DNA from: Haladaptatus pallidirubidus
GTDB taxonomy: Archaea; Halobacteriota; Halobacteria; Halobacteriales; Haladaptataceae
Assembly: GCF_020700235.1 (NCBI RefSeq)
Contig: NZ_CP085306.1
Span: 1-64,000 of the forward strand
Length of the DNA: 64,000 nucleotides
Direction of reading: 5' to 3'
In this document: piece after piece, positions 45,836 through 55,431 of the stretch
Layout of the letters: the number at the start of each line of letters is the position of its first letter
Position numbering within the stretch: position 1 is the first letter of the stretch
The notes under the pieces: model-generated
The model's database searches: none
Seen by the model: the letters and a program-made list of their open reading frames with translations, nothing else
Told to the model about the DNA's origin: nothing
Position numbers and translations under genes: made by a program

Positions 45836-46731
45836 GTGGAAAAGAAACTGGGAATGGCCTCCGTCCGAAAGTCGAAATCCGGGCTCTCGATCGGTTGGAC
45901 GATACGGGAGACATCGACGTGGAGTGAGTATGGCAGGCGCATTACACGGCGTCGGTCGGCCGTAACGACAGGATCGATCGGGATCTCATACTCTTCAAGC
46001 AGGAGATCGTTGATCACTTCGCGACTCTGTTCGTCATAGCGGTGTTTGTGGTCGGTATCGAGCAGGTAGACGTGACACCCTTGTCCCGAGTACACAACCA
46101 TCGTTTCTGTAGCCGCGAAGTCATCTTCGAAAATCTCCTGGACAGCAAACCCATACTCCAGGGCTTGCTCGATATCCGCGAACGCATACGGATAGCCCTC
46201 GGGGGCACTGTCAACAATATTTGTCTCTCGAAGTTGGTCAGAATCGACTGAGTCCGTGGATTCGGCGGTCAGTTCTGCGCCGGATGCTGCTCGCTGTGCT
46301 GCGATGTCTTTCGCATCGATATCGACTGCAAGCACCCACGAACGTTCCCAATGATCGAGCGCATAATACACGGCGTCGGGTCGTGGTTCCGGATGTTCGA
46401 GGAGATCCGGATCGGCGAGCGCATAGTTACTCCCTTGGAGCGGGTCGTGCCGAGCTGGATATTGAATGAACTCGATCAGCTCGTCTACTGAATCGAACTG
46501 CTCTGCGAGTTGATCGCCAGACTTGTTGGTCTGGCATGTCTCCCAACGGATAAACGTCCGATCGGGCGCGCCCTGCTTCCGAACGGGGTACGCCTCATGG
46601 AACGCGATAGCGTACTCCTTCGGGCCCACTTCGGTAATGAATGACGGCAGCGCATCGATATGGGCTGGAAAACTCTCCGTATAGTAAGTGTGAAGGTCGT
46701 CACGAGATGCTGCTCGCCAGGGTGGAGTCAT
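45832..46731 (-). CDS. AEP-superfamily primase catalytic subunit (PriS-like)
   Basis: 299 residues. It shows the three AEP motifs: SWVLAVDIDAKD (the metal-binding DxD, ~residue 135), MVVYSGQGCHVYLLD (S-G-x-G-x-H, ~213), and DPVVTADRRRVMRLPYSLH near the end with the basic/nucleotide-binding residues. It should synthesise primers from NTPs or dNTPs. It overlaps both neighbours by 4 bp in the VirB4-VirD4 operon and would complement the incoming strand after transfer or serve plasmid replication. Confidence 0.85.
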   Translation of the reverse strand: MTPPWRAASRDDLHTYYTESFPAHIDALPSFITEVGPKEYAIAFHEAYPVRKQGAPDRTFIRWETCQTNKSGDQLAEQFDSVDELIEFIQYPARHDPLQGSNYALADPDLLEHPEPRPDAVYYALDHWERSWVLAVDIDAKDIAAQRAASGAELTAESTDSVDSDQLRETNIVDSAPEGYPYAFADIEQALEYGFAVQEIFEDDFAATETMVVYSGQGCHVYLLDTDHKHRYDEQSREVINDLLLEEYEIPIDPVVTADRRRVMRLPYSLHVDVSRIVQPIESPDFDFRTEAIPSFFST

Positions 46732-49700
46732 GGGTTCTCGGGGACCTTCACCTCGGCTTTCAGACTTCGAAACGTGTGAAGAGCTGCCATCCCTGGATCG
46801 TCGTACCCGCCGATCGCTGCTCGTAACGAGCTAATCGTCCGTTTCTGGGTTGCACTCAGCGAGATGTCAAGATTCCCAGCATCAGTGAGCGTCTCGATTG
46901 CCTTGAGGAGGAACTCTTTGTCTTCACACGCCCAGACAGCTGCTGCGTCGACGGTCGCGAGCTTCTCGTAATCAGCCAGCAATGCTTCGGGATTGTTGCT
47001 CGGAGTTTCGACCTCGCCTACCCAGATGAGTTCGTCCGCAGCAGTGAACCCAGCAACGTCAAACACGGTATCTTCTGCAGGCTGGTAATAGACCTCTGTT
47101 CGCGCAACGTCTTCCTGTTGGGTGAGCCACGCTTTAAGGAAGACAACACCAGCCTTATGGGGCGTTTTCTCACCGAGATCGCCGACTCCAGGATTGACGT
47201 CCAGTGAGCGATCGAGGAACGTTCGACCGGCAGGGAGCACTGTATAGTATGTCTGCCAGAATGACCGATGTTCTTCGATGAAGTCCTTCTCTTTGAGTGT
47301 CTCGATATCGAGAGTAGAAAACGGTTCTTCAAGTGCACTCATGCTCTCTAAGAGTGAATACCCCTCGACCTGGTGGTTCATCGCGTCGAGCACGAGCCCG
47401 AGGAACGCTGCTTCATCACGCGTTACGCCTTCTGCCCGAAGCGTCTCGTCTGGAATATCGGTTGTTGCGTCGCTAAAATGCCCCGATGCTTTCGATCCTG
47501 AAACGAGAATGCGTTCGGATTCATGGGGCTGTCCCGATTCATCAGCAGTTGTTGTGGCGGACTCGGTAGCAGACGAATCAAGCGATGCAAACTCTTGGAG
47601 GGAGATTTCGATGCCATAGTCTTCGGCATGGACAGCGATTTTCCGGAGTCGATCGAGAAGATTACTGGTAGAATCAGTCGTTTTGTGCGCCCGACGAGCA
47701 GCAACGAAGACCTCGTCTTTGAATGCGAACTGACAGCAGGCGCTTGCTCGTCGCTTCTCCGCGTCTGTATACTCGGTACCACAGAGAGCACAGACGTAGC
47801 CGTCGACATCTGTATCGTAGTGGACGTGCTCGGAGAGTGCAGCATCACTTGATCGTTCGGTCTCGTCGTCCGTATCCCTCGGCTGTTCGCCTGCGTCTGT
47901 GGTTCCCGTCTCTCCTTCGCTACTATGTCCATTCTGGGTACCCGTTTCTGTCTGCTCGGACAATGTGGAGCTCGGTGGGTCTTCGGGTGGTGACTGCTCC
48001 GTCGTCGGAGCGCCGAACATGGAAGCACCTCCGAAATCCTGTTCGTCACTCGGTCGGTCGCTGGCTGGTGTGTCTCCCATACCCGTTGGGACCTCGCCGT
48101 CTGGAGCTGTGCCTGTGTCGTCACTCACACTGCCTGCACCGAAGAAGGGTGTCTCGGCTGGAGTACCACCGTCGGCAGCTTCAGCGTCGGCTGTGTGCTC
48201 TTGAGACCCGTCTGTGCCTGCAGTGTCCTCATCACCCATCTCCACAAGTGTGTCCCGTGCATCAACATGCCCGATTCTGCTCGGACGATCGGGGATGCTG
48301 CATTCGGTCTGGGTTCGGCGTCTGACCTGCGGACGGGCCATTTCCTCAAAGAGGTGGCGCGCATCACCGGCAAGTGGCTCATCACTTTCCGGATGGCCCT
48401 CTGGAATTGGTAATGGTGCGAGTGAGAATGTCGTGGGATCTGTTTCGCCAAAGCCGGGACTTGGAAGTTGCACGATCCACTCGCCAGACGGCAACCGTTG
48501 TATCCGCTTGCTGAGGTCTTGTTTAGACAAATTCTCATGGGCCATCGATTTCGCGAGAGTATCGTCAACCTCGATGTTCCCGATGATTTTCGTCTTCACG
48601 TTGTTCAAAATCTCTTTATACGGTCGATTCGACCGACTGTGATCGTTCACTTGATCGGGGTATTGCATGATCAGACCAAGGCTCACACCGAAGCCCCTGC
48701 CTTGAGGCAAGAATTCCTCATAGACGAGTTCTGATGTTGCGACCGCTGCCGCTTCTTCAATGATGACGTTCGCAATCTTCTCGTCACTCGCCATTGGTTC
48801 TTCCTCGCCTGTCCTGCTCTCATCGGACCATCCCTGCGCCGCATCCCAGAGGTTACTCAACAGAACCATCGTCAACGCGTTGCGCGAGTCAGTACGCAAG
48901 TCACCGATGTCGAACAGAATCACTGCATCTTCATCGAGGAAGTGCCGAAAGTCGAAGACGTTCTCAGTGTATTCGTTGGCTTCGTCGTCCCACTCAGGAA
49001 CGTGATTGAAGATCTGATAAAGGTGTTCGAGTTCGACCAGTTTGTTCAATCGATTCGCAGCCCCACCCATTGACTGCTGGAACTGCGCCTCGTCCAGCTG
49101 ACACTGTTGGAGTAACGCCCGCTCGATGTGGGCATTCTCCGTACAAATTTCCGGGATGATGCGTTCATGGCGCATCTGATACACGGCCTCAATGAGCGTA
49201 TCGAGACTAAACGCATCTTGTCCGTACTCCTTGTCAAACAGCGCTTTGATCAAGAATGTCAAGATCTCGTTCGCAACAAATGCTCGATCGTGCGTTTCTT
49301 TCCCGAGAATGAGCCGCATGACTTCGTGAAAGTGCTCGACGGTATCCTGGATTGCATCTTCACGGCGGCGGCCCATCGCAAGCTTAGGACGGATATCGAA
49401 AAACGAGAAGGCTAGGAGCATATCCGGCGCATCAAAGTGATAGACGTTATCCAGCGTGCCGAATTTTGCGTAATGGGCTTTCAGATAATTTTCAACCATC
49501 CCATCGCCTTTCGACTCAAGTAACACCGTTGGCCCCCCGACGTGCTCGCTCAGTGTCAGCATATCATTCAAGACGCTTTTCGACTTCCCGGAGCCAGTCG
49601 AGGCGGCACGAAGATAGTGAGTGATGAGTTTCGATATGTGAACGTAAACCGCGTCATCAAGAGGTTGGTTTCGATCTTTGAGCGGCAGACCAATCGCCAT

Positions 49701-50954
49701 TCCGGGTGCTGATAATCGGTCTAGCATCTCCGGTGCTGGGAGTGACAACGGCTGGCGGAGCCGCTCTTTGCCGCGAGTACCACGAGCACCTTCTGTGGTC
49801 AATGCATGGGCACTCGGCACAGCCACGAAATTAGCAAGTTCGTCTGCATTCAAAATGAGCTGCGGGCGCTTCCGTCCTTGGCGTGAAATTTTGAGCGACC
49901 GATCGAGCAGTCGTTTGAGCTCTTTCTTTGCAGGGTCACGAATATTGGTCAGCCCTTTCGTAAGACGCTTCCCGTCCAGTTCATAGTACGCTCCATCGAG
50001 ATGATTGAACGCGTTCGCAAGCGCGTCGACCTCACTCTCTACCGTTCCGATCGTCGTCTCGGTAGCGTCAGAGGGTGGAACCCCCGCTGCGCGCATGTTT
50101 ACTAGAAACGTCTGGGACGGGTTTTTCTGGTCGATGAGTGCTTGCCGGGAGGCAGCTCCTCCACTTGTGGCGTTTGGTGATTGGCCGATATTCTCCCCGA
50201 TCTGTGGTGCATCTCGGCCACGCCGCCGATCGCGAATCTCTTCCTCGTCATAGCCCCGAAGCATATCTCTGAAATTGGTCTTCGTGGTCTGGACAAATCC
50301 ATCACGTTTCGTCTGAATATTCTCCTTGCGAGTGTTGGCCGCTTTCTCCCAGTCCGCATACCGAGTGAAGAGCACTTGCAAAACGGTGGGGGCACTCGCG
50401 TTCGCAAGCCGCTCAACCGCCGTTGCAAGCGGGGATTTTGCCGATGCACTGTCGCCATTATGTGTCGCGTGGAGCTGTGAATACTGTGTGATCGGTGTCA
50501 TCCAATCGTCAGTGCGCGTTGCCACGCCCTGCCACCGAGTCGCGATTGGCGACCGGTTCAATAGTTCCGATCGCGCATCATCAACGGATTGGGACTCGAC
50601 AGTATCTTCGTCGCTATCCGTGTTGATGTTCTCCGCGGACGTCCCGAGCAGTTCCTCGGGAAGCGTGAGTTCTTCCTCCGATAGATTGTAACTCGCCGGA
50701 TATGCAGTAGTTAACTCCGAACGGACTGTCGACAAGAGCGATTCATCAGTGGCACCGAGATAGAAGCGCACCGGCGTTTGATTCCCTTGGGTAAGTGCGA
50801 GGAATTCGAACGTCGGGGCATTTTTCCGCGGATCGTATTTGACCTTCCAGCCGGACTTCAGTTTGCGCAGGCCGGCGAGACGAGAGATGATATCGGAGGG
50901 TGTGACACGTTCGTGGGCTGGTTCGATTCGAATGTAGCGACGGGTGGTTGTCAT
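46728..50954 (-). CDS. VirD4/TraD/HerA-like conjugative coupling ATPase, very large
   Basis: 1408 residues. An N-terminal helical region precedes the ATPase core: Walker A LRAASTGSGKSKSVLND (~residue 455), LLESKGDGMVENYLKAHY, Walker B ANVIIEEAAAVATSE (~730), and GRGFGVSLGLIMQYPDQ. The roughly 500-residue C-terminal part is added: an Asp/Glu/Thr-rich linker, a Cys-rich finger (VCALCGTEYTDAEKR then ACC, ~1050), and a tail with LIWVGEVETPSNNPEALLAD that recalls a nuclease-like fold. It probably recruits DNA to the transfer channel. Confidence 0.82.
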   Translation of the reverse strand: MTTTRRYIRIEPAHERVTPSDIISRLAGLRKLKSGWKVKYDPRKNAPTFEFLALTQGNQTPVRFYLGATDESLLSTVRSELTTAYPASYNLSEEELTLPEELLGTSAENINTDSDEDTVESQSVDDARSELLNRSPIATRWQGVATRTDDWMTPITQYSQLHATHNGDSASAKSPLATAVERLANASAPTVLQVLFTRYADWEKAANTRKENIQTKRDGFVQTTKTNFRDMLRGYDEEEIRDRRRGRDAPQIGENIGQSPNATSGGAASRQALIDQKNPSQTFLVNMRAAGVPPSDATETTIGTVESEVDALANAFNHLDGAYYELDGKRLTKGLTNIRDPAKKELKRLLDRSLKISRQGRKRPQLILNADELANFVAVPSAHALTTEGARGTRGKERLRQPLSLPAPEMLDRLSAPGMAIGLPLKDRNQPLDDAVYVHISKLITHYLRAASTGSGKSKSVLNDMLTLSEHVGGPTVLLESKGDGMVENYLKAHYAKFGTLDNVYHFDAPDMLLAFSFFDIRPKLAMGRRREDAIQDTVEHFHEVMRLILGKETHDRAFVANEILTFLIKALFDKEYGQDAFSLDTLIEAVYQMRHERIIPEICTENAHIERALLQQCQLDEAQFQQSMGGAANRLNKLVELEHLYQIFNHVPEWDDEANEYTENVFDFRHFLDEDAVILFDIGDLRTDSRNALTMVLLSNLWDAAQGWSDESRTGEEEPMASDEKIANVIIEEAAAVATSELVYEEFLPQGRGFGVSLGLIMQYPDQVNDHSRSNRPYKEILNNVKTKIIGNIEVDDTLAKSMAHENLSKQDLSKRIQRLPSGEWIVQLPSPGFGETDPTTFSLAPLPIPEGHPESDEPLAGDARHLFEEMARPQVRRRTQTECSIPDRPSRIGHVDARDTLVEMGDEDTAGTDGSQEHTADAEAADGGTPAETPFFGAGSVSDDTGTAPDGEVPTGMGDTPASDRPSDEQDFGGASMFGAPTTEQSPPEDPPSSTLSEQTETGTQNGHSSEGETGTTDAGEQPRDTDDETERSSDAALSEHVHYDTDVDGYVCALCGTEYTDAEKRRASACCQFAFKDEVFVAARRAHKTTDSTSNLLDRLRKIAVHAEDYGIEISLQEFASLDSSATESATTTADESGQPHESERILVSGSKASGHFSDATTDIPDETLRAEGVTRDEAAFLGLVLDAMNHQVEGYSLLESMSALEEPFSTLDIETLKEKDFIEEHRSFWQTYYTVLPAGRTFLDRSLDVNPGVGDLGEKTPHKAGVVFLKAWLTQQEDVARTEVYYQPAEDTVFDVAGFTAADELIWVGEVETPSNNPEALLADYEKLATVDAAAVWACEDKEFLLKAIETLTDAGNLDISLSATQKRTISSLRAAIGGYDDPGMAALHTFRSLKAEVKVPENP

Positions 50955-50986
50955 GGGTGGTGAAGTGATTCCTGTAATTTTGCGCG

Positions 50987-53206
50987 TTAGCTGGTGGGTG
51001 GTGTGGATTCGTGAGCCTGTTCAAGCAGTGATTGAGGAATATCGTACTCCTCGGCGCGTCCGTCCGCAAGCAGGTAGGAGACATCGCTCGTGTCGAGCGC
51101 ATTCTGCTCGACCAAGTACTCCCACGGGTCGATATCTTCATCGAGCACGTGGACAGCAAACTCATCCACGTGCAGTTGAATGCGCTTTTTCCAGTCATTG
51201 ACGAGCAGCAAACTCTCCGAGTGGGTTCCGTCTTCACCGGTCTGCGCGGAGGCAATGAATCGCTGTTCGTTGTGGGTAAGATCGTGGGCAGCGATCATCT
51301 CCTCGCTCACCGATTCGTGCCGGAAAATCTGCTTGATGTTGCAGAGGTTGTAGATTTCGCGGGCTTTCTCCAGTGCGTCCGCGGACTGTTCGGTGGACTC
51401 GACAAGGAATTCATCCACCGTCTGGGAGATCAAGGTCAGGCCAGTGTTGAAGTGGCGACTATGTCGAATGAATAGGTCGATCAGATCTGTCGTGGCGGCT
51501 CGGCGCAAGAGATAATGAGCTTCGTCAATCGTCACCTGCGTCCGCCGATCGCTGCTTTGAGCTCGCTGGTAGATCCAGTCGAACATGACGTGCATAAACA
51601 ACGGGGCTTGTCCCGTATCGGAGAACATCGACATATCGATGGTCACGAGCCGATTGTCGAGTTCGACGTTCGTCCGGCCGTTCAGATTCGCGTTCTCACC
51701 ACCCTCTTGGAAGGCTTCGAGTCCGAGCAACAATTGGTAGGCAAGCCGCTCGTCCGTCTCTCGGAACCGATCAGCGATATCCTGCACTTTCGAGGCAACT
51801 CGTCGCTTGTCGGCATCAGGATGATAGTCGAGGAACTCAGTGGGATCATCGCCATCGGTGATGTGTTCGAGGATATCGATGATATCGCCGATAATCGGGC
51901 TCGTGTTTTCGTGCGTGGCTGGGTCTTCGGTGATTCCGTACTGGTAATAGGACAGCAAGACGGCACGCCGCAGAATCCCCTCTTGCTCATTTGAAAGGGC
52001 TTGGCCGTCACCTGCAGCAAAATGCAGTTGGAATAACTCCATGACCGACCGGTACTTCTTGAGAAACGGATCTTTGACGACGTCGTCTATTCCACGACGA
52101 ATCTCGAGCGGATTGATCGTGTTTTCGCCACCAAAGCGGATCACTTGCCCACCGAGATCCTCTGTAAAGTCGACGAAATCAGCCAGTGGATCCAGGACGA
52201 GGAGCTCAATTTCTGGATCCATCATCATGCGATGAAACATTTCGTATTTCTCGGCGAACGTCTTCCCAGAGCCCATCTCACCAGCAATCACTTTCGAATA
52301 CGAGGAGAACCGGTAGCGATCGAGGAGAACGGGGGTATGCGTCCCGTCGAATCCGTAGTAGATGCCCTTGTTATCCGCCAACGCTGGCTCAATGAAAGGG
52401 AACATCGTTGCGACAGCTGTCTCCTGCATGAGTTGGGTGGCTTTGATCGGGTCACTCCCAAGTGGCGCCAGAGCGTCCTGTGACTCGACCTGCCGTTTCT
52501 CGAGTGGGACGGCTTCTGTATTCGCCTTAGCAACGATCTCGAGCGCTCGTTCGGTCGCCTCGTTCAATTCTTGCTTCGAATCGGCAATGATCTCGAAATA
52601 GATGGCGAAGCTGAACAGCTTCGTCTCGCCCCGGATGATATCCCAGATGAGATCCGAGACGGCCTCGTGATCGGATTCGAGTTCGTGCGTATCACTCTGA
52701 TTCTTTTCGTCTTTCCGATAGAGACGAGCCCGAAGTTGTGTAAGGCGATTGCGGAGCTTCCGCAGAATCTCGTGTGAATCCCGCGGCCGGATATGCTGTG
52801 TGACTCGAATATTGTCGTGCGTTGTATAGAGGTCATCAAGCCAGCCGAATAGAACGCGCTCTGGATAGCCGTGGATCGTCATCGTGCGGACGTACTGGCC
52901 TCCACGCACCATGTACCCCGACTCTAAGAGCCCTGATTCCTCGGAGATCTCGTGTGGAGCGATGATATCCCGGTCGGCGAGCGAGCGTTCTGTCCCGTCT
53001 TGGAGAACGCCGAGACGAATCTCACCGTCCTCGGCCGCTTCGAATTCGAGGAGATGTTTCGCTTGGGCCTGGATGTTTTCCTTGGACAACTCATCCCCAT
53101 TCGCTTCGAGAATGGCGGTCGCCCGGTCGAAAACCTCATCATCGATTTCATCGAGTCCAGGCTCACTCTCCAACCCTGGAATGAGTGACCAGAGACGGGA
53201 GCCCAT
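50987..53206 (-). CDS. VirB4/TraC-family conjugation ATPase
   Basis: 739 residues. An N-terminal VirB4-type domain (SGYMVRGGQYVRTMTIHGYP) is followed by the ATPase: Walker A VIAGEMGSGKTFAEKYEMFH (~310), ELLVLDPLADFVDF, NPLEIRR, Walker B VTIDEAHYLLRRAATTD (~560), and TGLTLISQTVDEFL. It energises assembly or substrate passage of the transfer apparatus at the membrane. It sits 3 bp after the upstream gene and 32 bp before the VirD4-like gene. Confidence 0.92.
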   Translation of the reverse strand: MGSRLWSLIPGLESEPGLDEIDDEVFDRATAILEANGDELSKENIQAQAKHLLEFEAAEDGEIRLGVLQDGTERSLADRDIIAPHEISEESGLLESGYMVRGGQYVRTMTIHGYPERVLFGWLDDLYTTHDNIRVTQHIRPRDSHEILRKLRNRLTQLRARLYRKDEKNQSDTHELESDHEAVSDLIWDIIRGETKLFSFAIYFEIIADSKQELNEATERALEIVAKANTEAVPLEKRQVESQDALAPLGSDPIKATQLMQETAVATMFPFIEPALADNKGIYYGFDGTHTPVLLDRYRFSSYSKVIAGEMGSGKTFAEKYEMFHRMMMDPEIELLVLDPLADFVDFTEDLGGQVIRFGGENTINPLEIRRGIDDVVKDPFLKKYRSVMELFQLHFAAGDGQALSNEQEGILRRAVLLSYYQYGITEDPATHENTSPIIGDIIDILEHITDGDDPTEFLDYHPDADKRRVASKVQDIADRFRETDERLAYQLLLGLEAFQEGGENANLNGRTNVELDNRLVTIDMSMFSDTGQAPLFMHVMFDWIYQRAQSSDRRTQVTIDEAHYLLRRAATTDLIDLFIRHSRHFNTGLTLISQTVDEFLVESTEQSADALEKAREIYNLCNIKQIFRHESVSEEMIAAHDLTHNEQRFIASAQTGEDGTHSESLLLVNDWKKRIQLHVDEFAVHVLDEDIDPWEYLVEQNALDTSDVSYLLADGRAEEYDIPQSLLEQAHESTPPTS

Positions 53207-53208
53207 CG

Positions 53209-53961
53209 TTAGATCTCCCCCTTAGAGAATGTCGCGTGATCAAAGCGGTCGAACTCCGGTTTCACGTGATTGTAGTAGTGGTACAGGATTTCCATCGTCT
53301 CCTGACGAGTGCTGACTAATTCAGTCGCGACGTCCGTTCGCCCAAGCTTGTCGATGACGCGCCGCTGGCGATTATGTACTTCGCGAATACAGAGCTCGGT
53401 TTCTGCCTTTTCGTGCGTCTCCACCCACGGAAGCCTTTTGAGAATGTTTGCGCCAGCAGAGCCGATAAGCGGAAGCGTGCTCAGCTGGTTGAGCACACTT
53501 CCAGTATCCAGGTTTGTCGTGACCTGCGACGCGTTGACGCGAATAACGATGTAGTAGTCGCGTGTTTTGATCCCTGAGCCGTCGATGTTGTCCTGGGCCC
53601 ACTGGATGTAGTAGCGACGTCCGTACTGGAGGATTGGGGACTGACCGCGTGCAGCAACGCTCGTGCCACCGCGAATGAACTTGTTGTATTGTTCACCGAG
53701 GTCGAACTCCCGGGGATAACAGGGAATGGCGATCGACCAGTCGAGCGCCATGAGGAAGGAAATGTAGTCGCTCATGACCTGCCGACGCTGCTCATGATTG
53801 AGTGTCAGCCAGTTTCGTGGCTGAACTTTCACAAGTCCGATATAGTCCTCATCGTCGACTGCAATGCCGTCATCACGAACGTAGTCAAAGCCAAGCTGGG
53901 CTTGCGTCGTCGTTTGCTTGTTGAGTTTGTCTTCGAGGTGGAACTGGAGCACGTGCTTCAT
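53209..53961 (-). CDS. conserved transfer-operon protein upstream of VirB4
   Basis: 250 residues from the ATG at 53961 (MKHVLQFHLEDKLNKQ); the frame stays open for 30 codons more. GFDYVRDDGIAVDDEDYIGL and VKVQPRNWLTLNHEQRRQVM, then LDWSIAIPCYPREFDLGEQ, resemble the N-terminal domain of VirB4/TraC-like systems, which is encoded separately in Gram-positive-type and haloarchaeal clusters. Probably a cytoplasmic component of the channel. Its start overlaps the end of the previous gene by 77 bp. Confidence 0.7.
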   Translation of the reverse strand: MKHVLQFHLEDKLNKQTTTQAQLGFDYVRDDGIAVDDEDYIGLVKVQPRNWLTLNHEQRRQVMSDYISFLMALDWSIAIPCYPREFDLGEQYNKFIRGGTSVAARGQSPILQYGRRYYIQWAQDNIDGSGIKTRDYYIVIRVNASQVTTNLDTGSVLNQLSTLPLIGSAGANILKRLPWVETHEKAETELCIREVHNRQRRVIDKLGRTDVATELVSTRQETMEILYHYYNHVKPEFDRFDHATFSKGEI

Positions 53962-54247
53962 CACGAGCCGTTGGGAGGTCCGTGTCAATTGCTTCGAGGG
54001 CGGCATCCATCGCCCGGAGAACGTCCAAATCTGATTCAGGCCGTTCCTCATCGGTTCCGACCTCCTGACCGGCTATCCCCAATGCTGTCCGTACTGTGGG
54101 GCAATCAGCGGATGGCTGTGTCGTGGCTGATCCATCGGTTGCAGTCGTGGAATCAGATTCAGCAGTCTCGGTTTCGGCTTCGTCTCGACTGGTAGACTGT
54201 CCGGGAGTAGCTGTCGAGGTACCGGTGGCAGGCGGTGGTGAATCCAT
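53885..54247 (-). CDS. acidic low-complexity protein of the transfer operon
   Basis: 120 residues, Ser/Thr/Asp/Glu-rich (AETETAESDSTTATDGSATT) with a more ordered helix DVLRAMDAALEAIDTDLPTA. It starts 6 bp after the PrgI-like gene. The last 25 residues run in an alternative frame over the start of the next gene. It is either a short overlapping ORF or, if there is a frameshift, the N-terminal extension of that protein. Confidence 0.5.
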   Translation of the reverse strand: MDSPPPATGTSTATPGQSTSRDEAETETAESDSTTATDGSATTQPSADCPTVRTALGIAGQEVGTDEERPESDLDVLRAMDAALEAIDTDLPTARDEARAPVPPRRQTQQANDDASPAWL

Positions 54248-54253
54248 GGTGAA

Positions 54254-54643
54254 TTACTGATGAGAGTCGTAGTCGTCTTCCGCTTCGATTGTCTCGATGT
54301 CGAGGCCAGCGTGGCGGACACCAACCACATCTTGAGTTTTCGCTGTTTCTGTGGCGGGTCGAGTCCGACGATTTCGGTACGTGGTGGTTCCGAGGTAATA
54401 GTGTACACAGGCTCGTGCGTAGCTCAGCGGGCTTTGTGCAGCAGGCGTGATGAGGAGAATCACCACTCCGAGGGCAAGCGCAATTCCGGTGGTAATGAGA
54501 AAGAGATCGCCCGAGGCGCCGAGACTCTGGGCAATACCGAGGCCGAGAAACGGGATGACGAGTGCTTCACCAATATCGCGGGCAGTCAGACCAAAAATGA
54601 GCTTTGTGTTGATGATCTGGCCGGCGATTGGGAACGTTTCCAT
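54254..54643 (-). CDS. PrgI-like small membrane protein
   Basis: 129 residues. FPIAGQIINTKLIFGLTARD leads to two membrane helices (IGEALVIPFLGLGIAQSLG, LFLITTGIALALGVVILL) and a polar tail with YARACVHYYLGTTTYRNRR. Size, topology and position first in a VirB4 operon match PrgI/VirB3-like channel components. AT-rich DNA upstream (54665-54720) is the likely promoter. Confidence 0.75.
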   Translation of the reverse strand: METFPIAGQIINTKLIFGLTARDIGEALVIPFLGLGIAQSLGASGDLFLITTGIALALGVVILLITPAAQSPLSYARACVHYYLGTTTYRNRRTRPATETAKTQDVVGVRHAGLDIETIEAEDDYDSHQ

Positions 54644-54889
54644 TTGATATTATCTTATGCCGTGACTAGTTAATAATTACCTCATGTATCGATTTTGTTT
54701 TAATTCTCACTAACACTAAGGTATTATGCAAATCAGGATATGGGGCCCAGAAGCCACGGCATACTAACGAGATAAACCCGACACGATCGATGTTCTTTCG
54801 AGTAGTCGTTGACCCCGTTCGGCAGCAATCTAGATCAGTATATTCTTCTATGGGTCAAATATATACTCTTCGGGTACGAAGGATCGCAT
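54644..54889. promoter_or_regulatory. divergent promoter region between transfer operon and TA-like cassette
   Basis: AATTATTAAC near 54669-54680 is a TATA-like element for the leftward transfer operon. ATATATAC near 54860-54867, about 25 bp before ATG 54890, fits a leaderless rightward transcript. Confidence 0.5.
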
Positions 54890-55426
54890 ATGTCCAATCC
54901 CGGTCATCCAGATGATACAGATGCTATTGAGAAGGAGCGACAGCGATGGGATCAGGGGTCCTCGACACGTGATCGTGTCTACGACACAGCCATCCAATTG
55001 TACGAACCAGCAACCGTTGACGACGTTGCGAGCCGCGCTCACTGTTCAGAGGGAGCTGCGCGAGAACACTTAGAATGGTTGAGTGCCCGTGGAATTGTCG
55101 AACCAATTGATGGGCGGCCGAAACAATACCAGAGAAATCATGCCTACTTTGAATGGGTTCGTGCGAACGAACTGCGCCGTGAACACACCGATGCTGAACT
55201 CGAGACTAAGCTTTCGGCCCTAGTTGCAGAAGAGCAAGCGTATCGTGAGCAGTACGGTGTTGCTGACCCAGGACAGATTGACGCACTAGCGGAAGCAGAC
55301 TATGATTCGCTTGAGACGGTCTGGGAAGACATCGGTGACTGGAAAACGATTCGTCGTGAGCTTCGGATCATTGAACGGGCACGAAAGGATCGAAACACAC
55401 TCAGCGGTGCTGGAATCGTTGGGTAG
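54890..55426 (+). CDS. HTH protein, DUF7342-like (cassette copy 2)
   Basis: 178 residues from ATG 54890. VYDTAIQLYEPATVDDVASR and AREHLEWLSARGIVEPIDGR form the winged helix, and NHAYFEWVRANELRREHTDA is the shared signature. The tail is helical and basic. It is homologous along its length to the protein at 42831-43364. It is the first gene of the second HTH/TumE-like pair and divergent from the transfer operon, which it might also regulate. Confidence 0.75.
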   Translation: MSNPGHPDDTDAIEKERQRWDQGSSTRDRVYDTAIQLYEPATVDDVASRAHCSEGAAREHLEWLSARGIVEPIDGRPKQYQRNHAYFEWVRANELRREHTDAELETKLSALVAEEQAYREQYGVADPGQIDALAEADYDSLETVWEDIGDWKTIRRELRIIERARKDRNTLSGAGIVG

Positions 55427-55431
55427 TCTGG

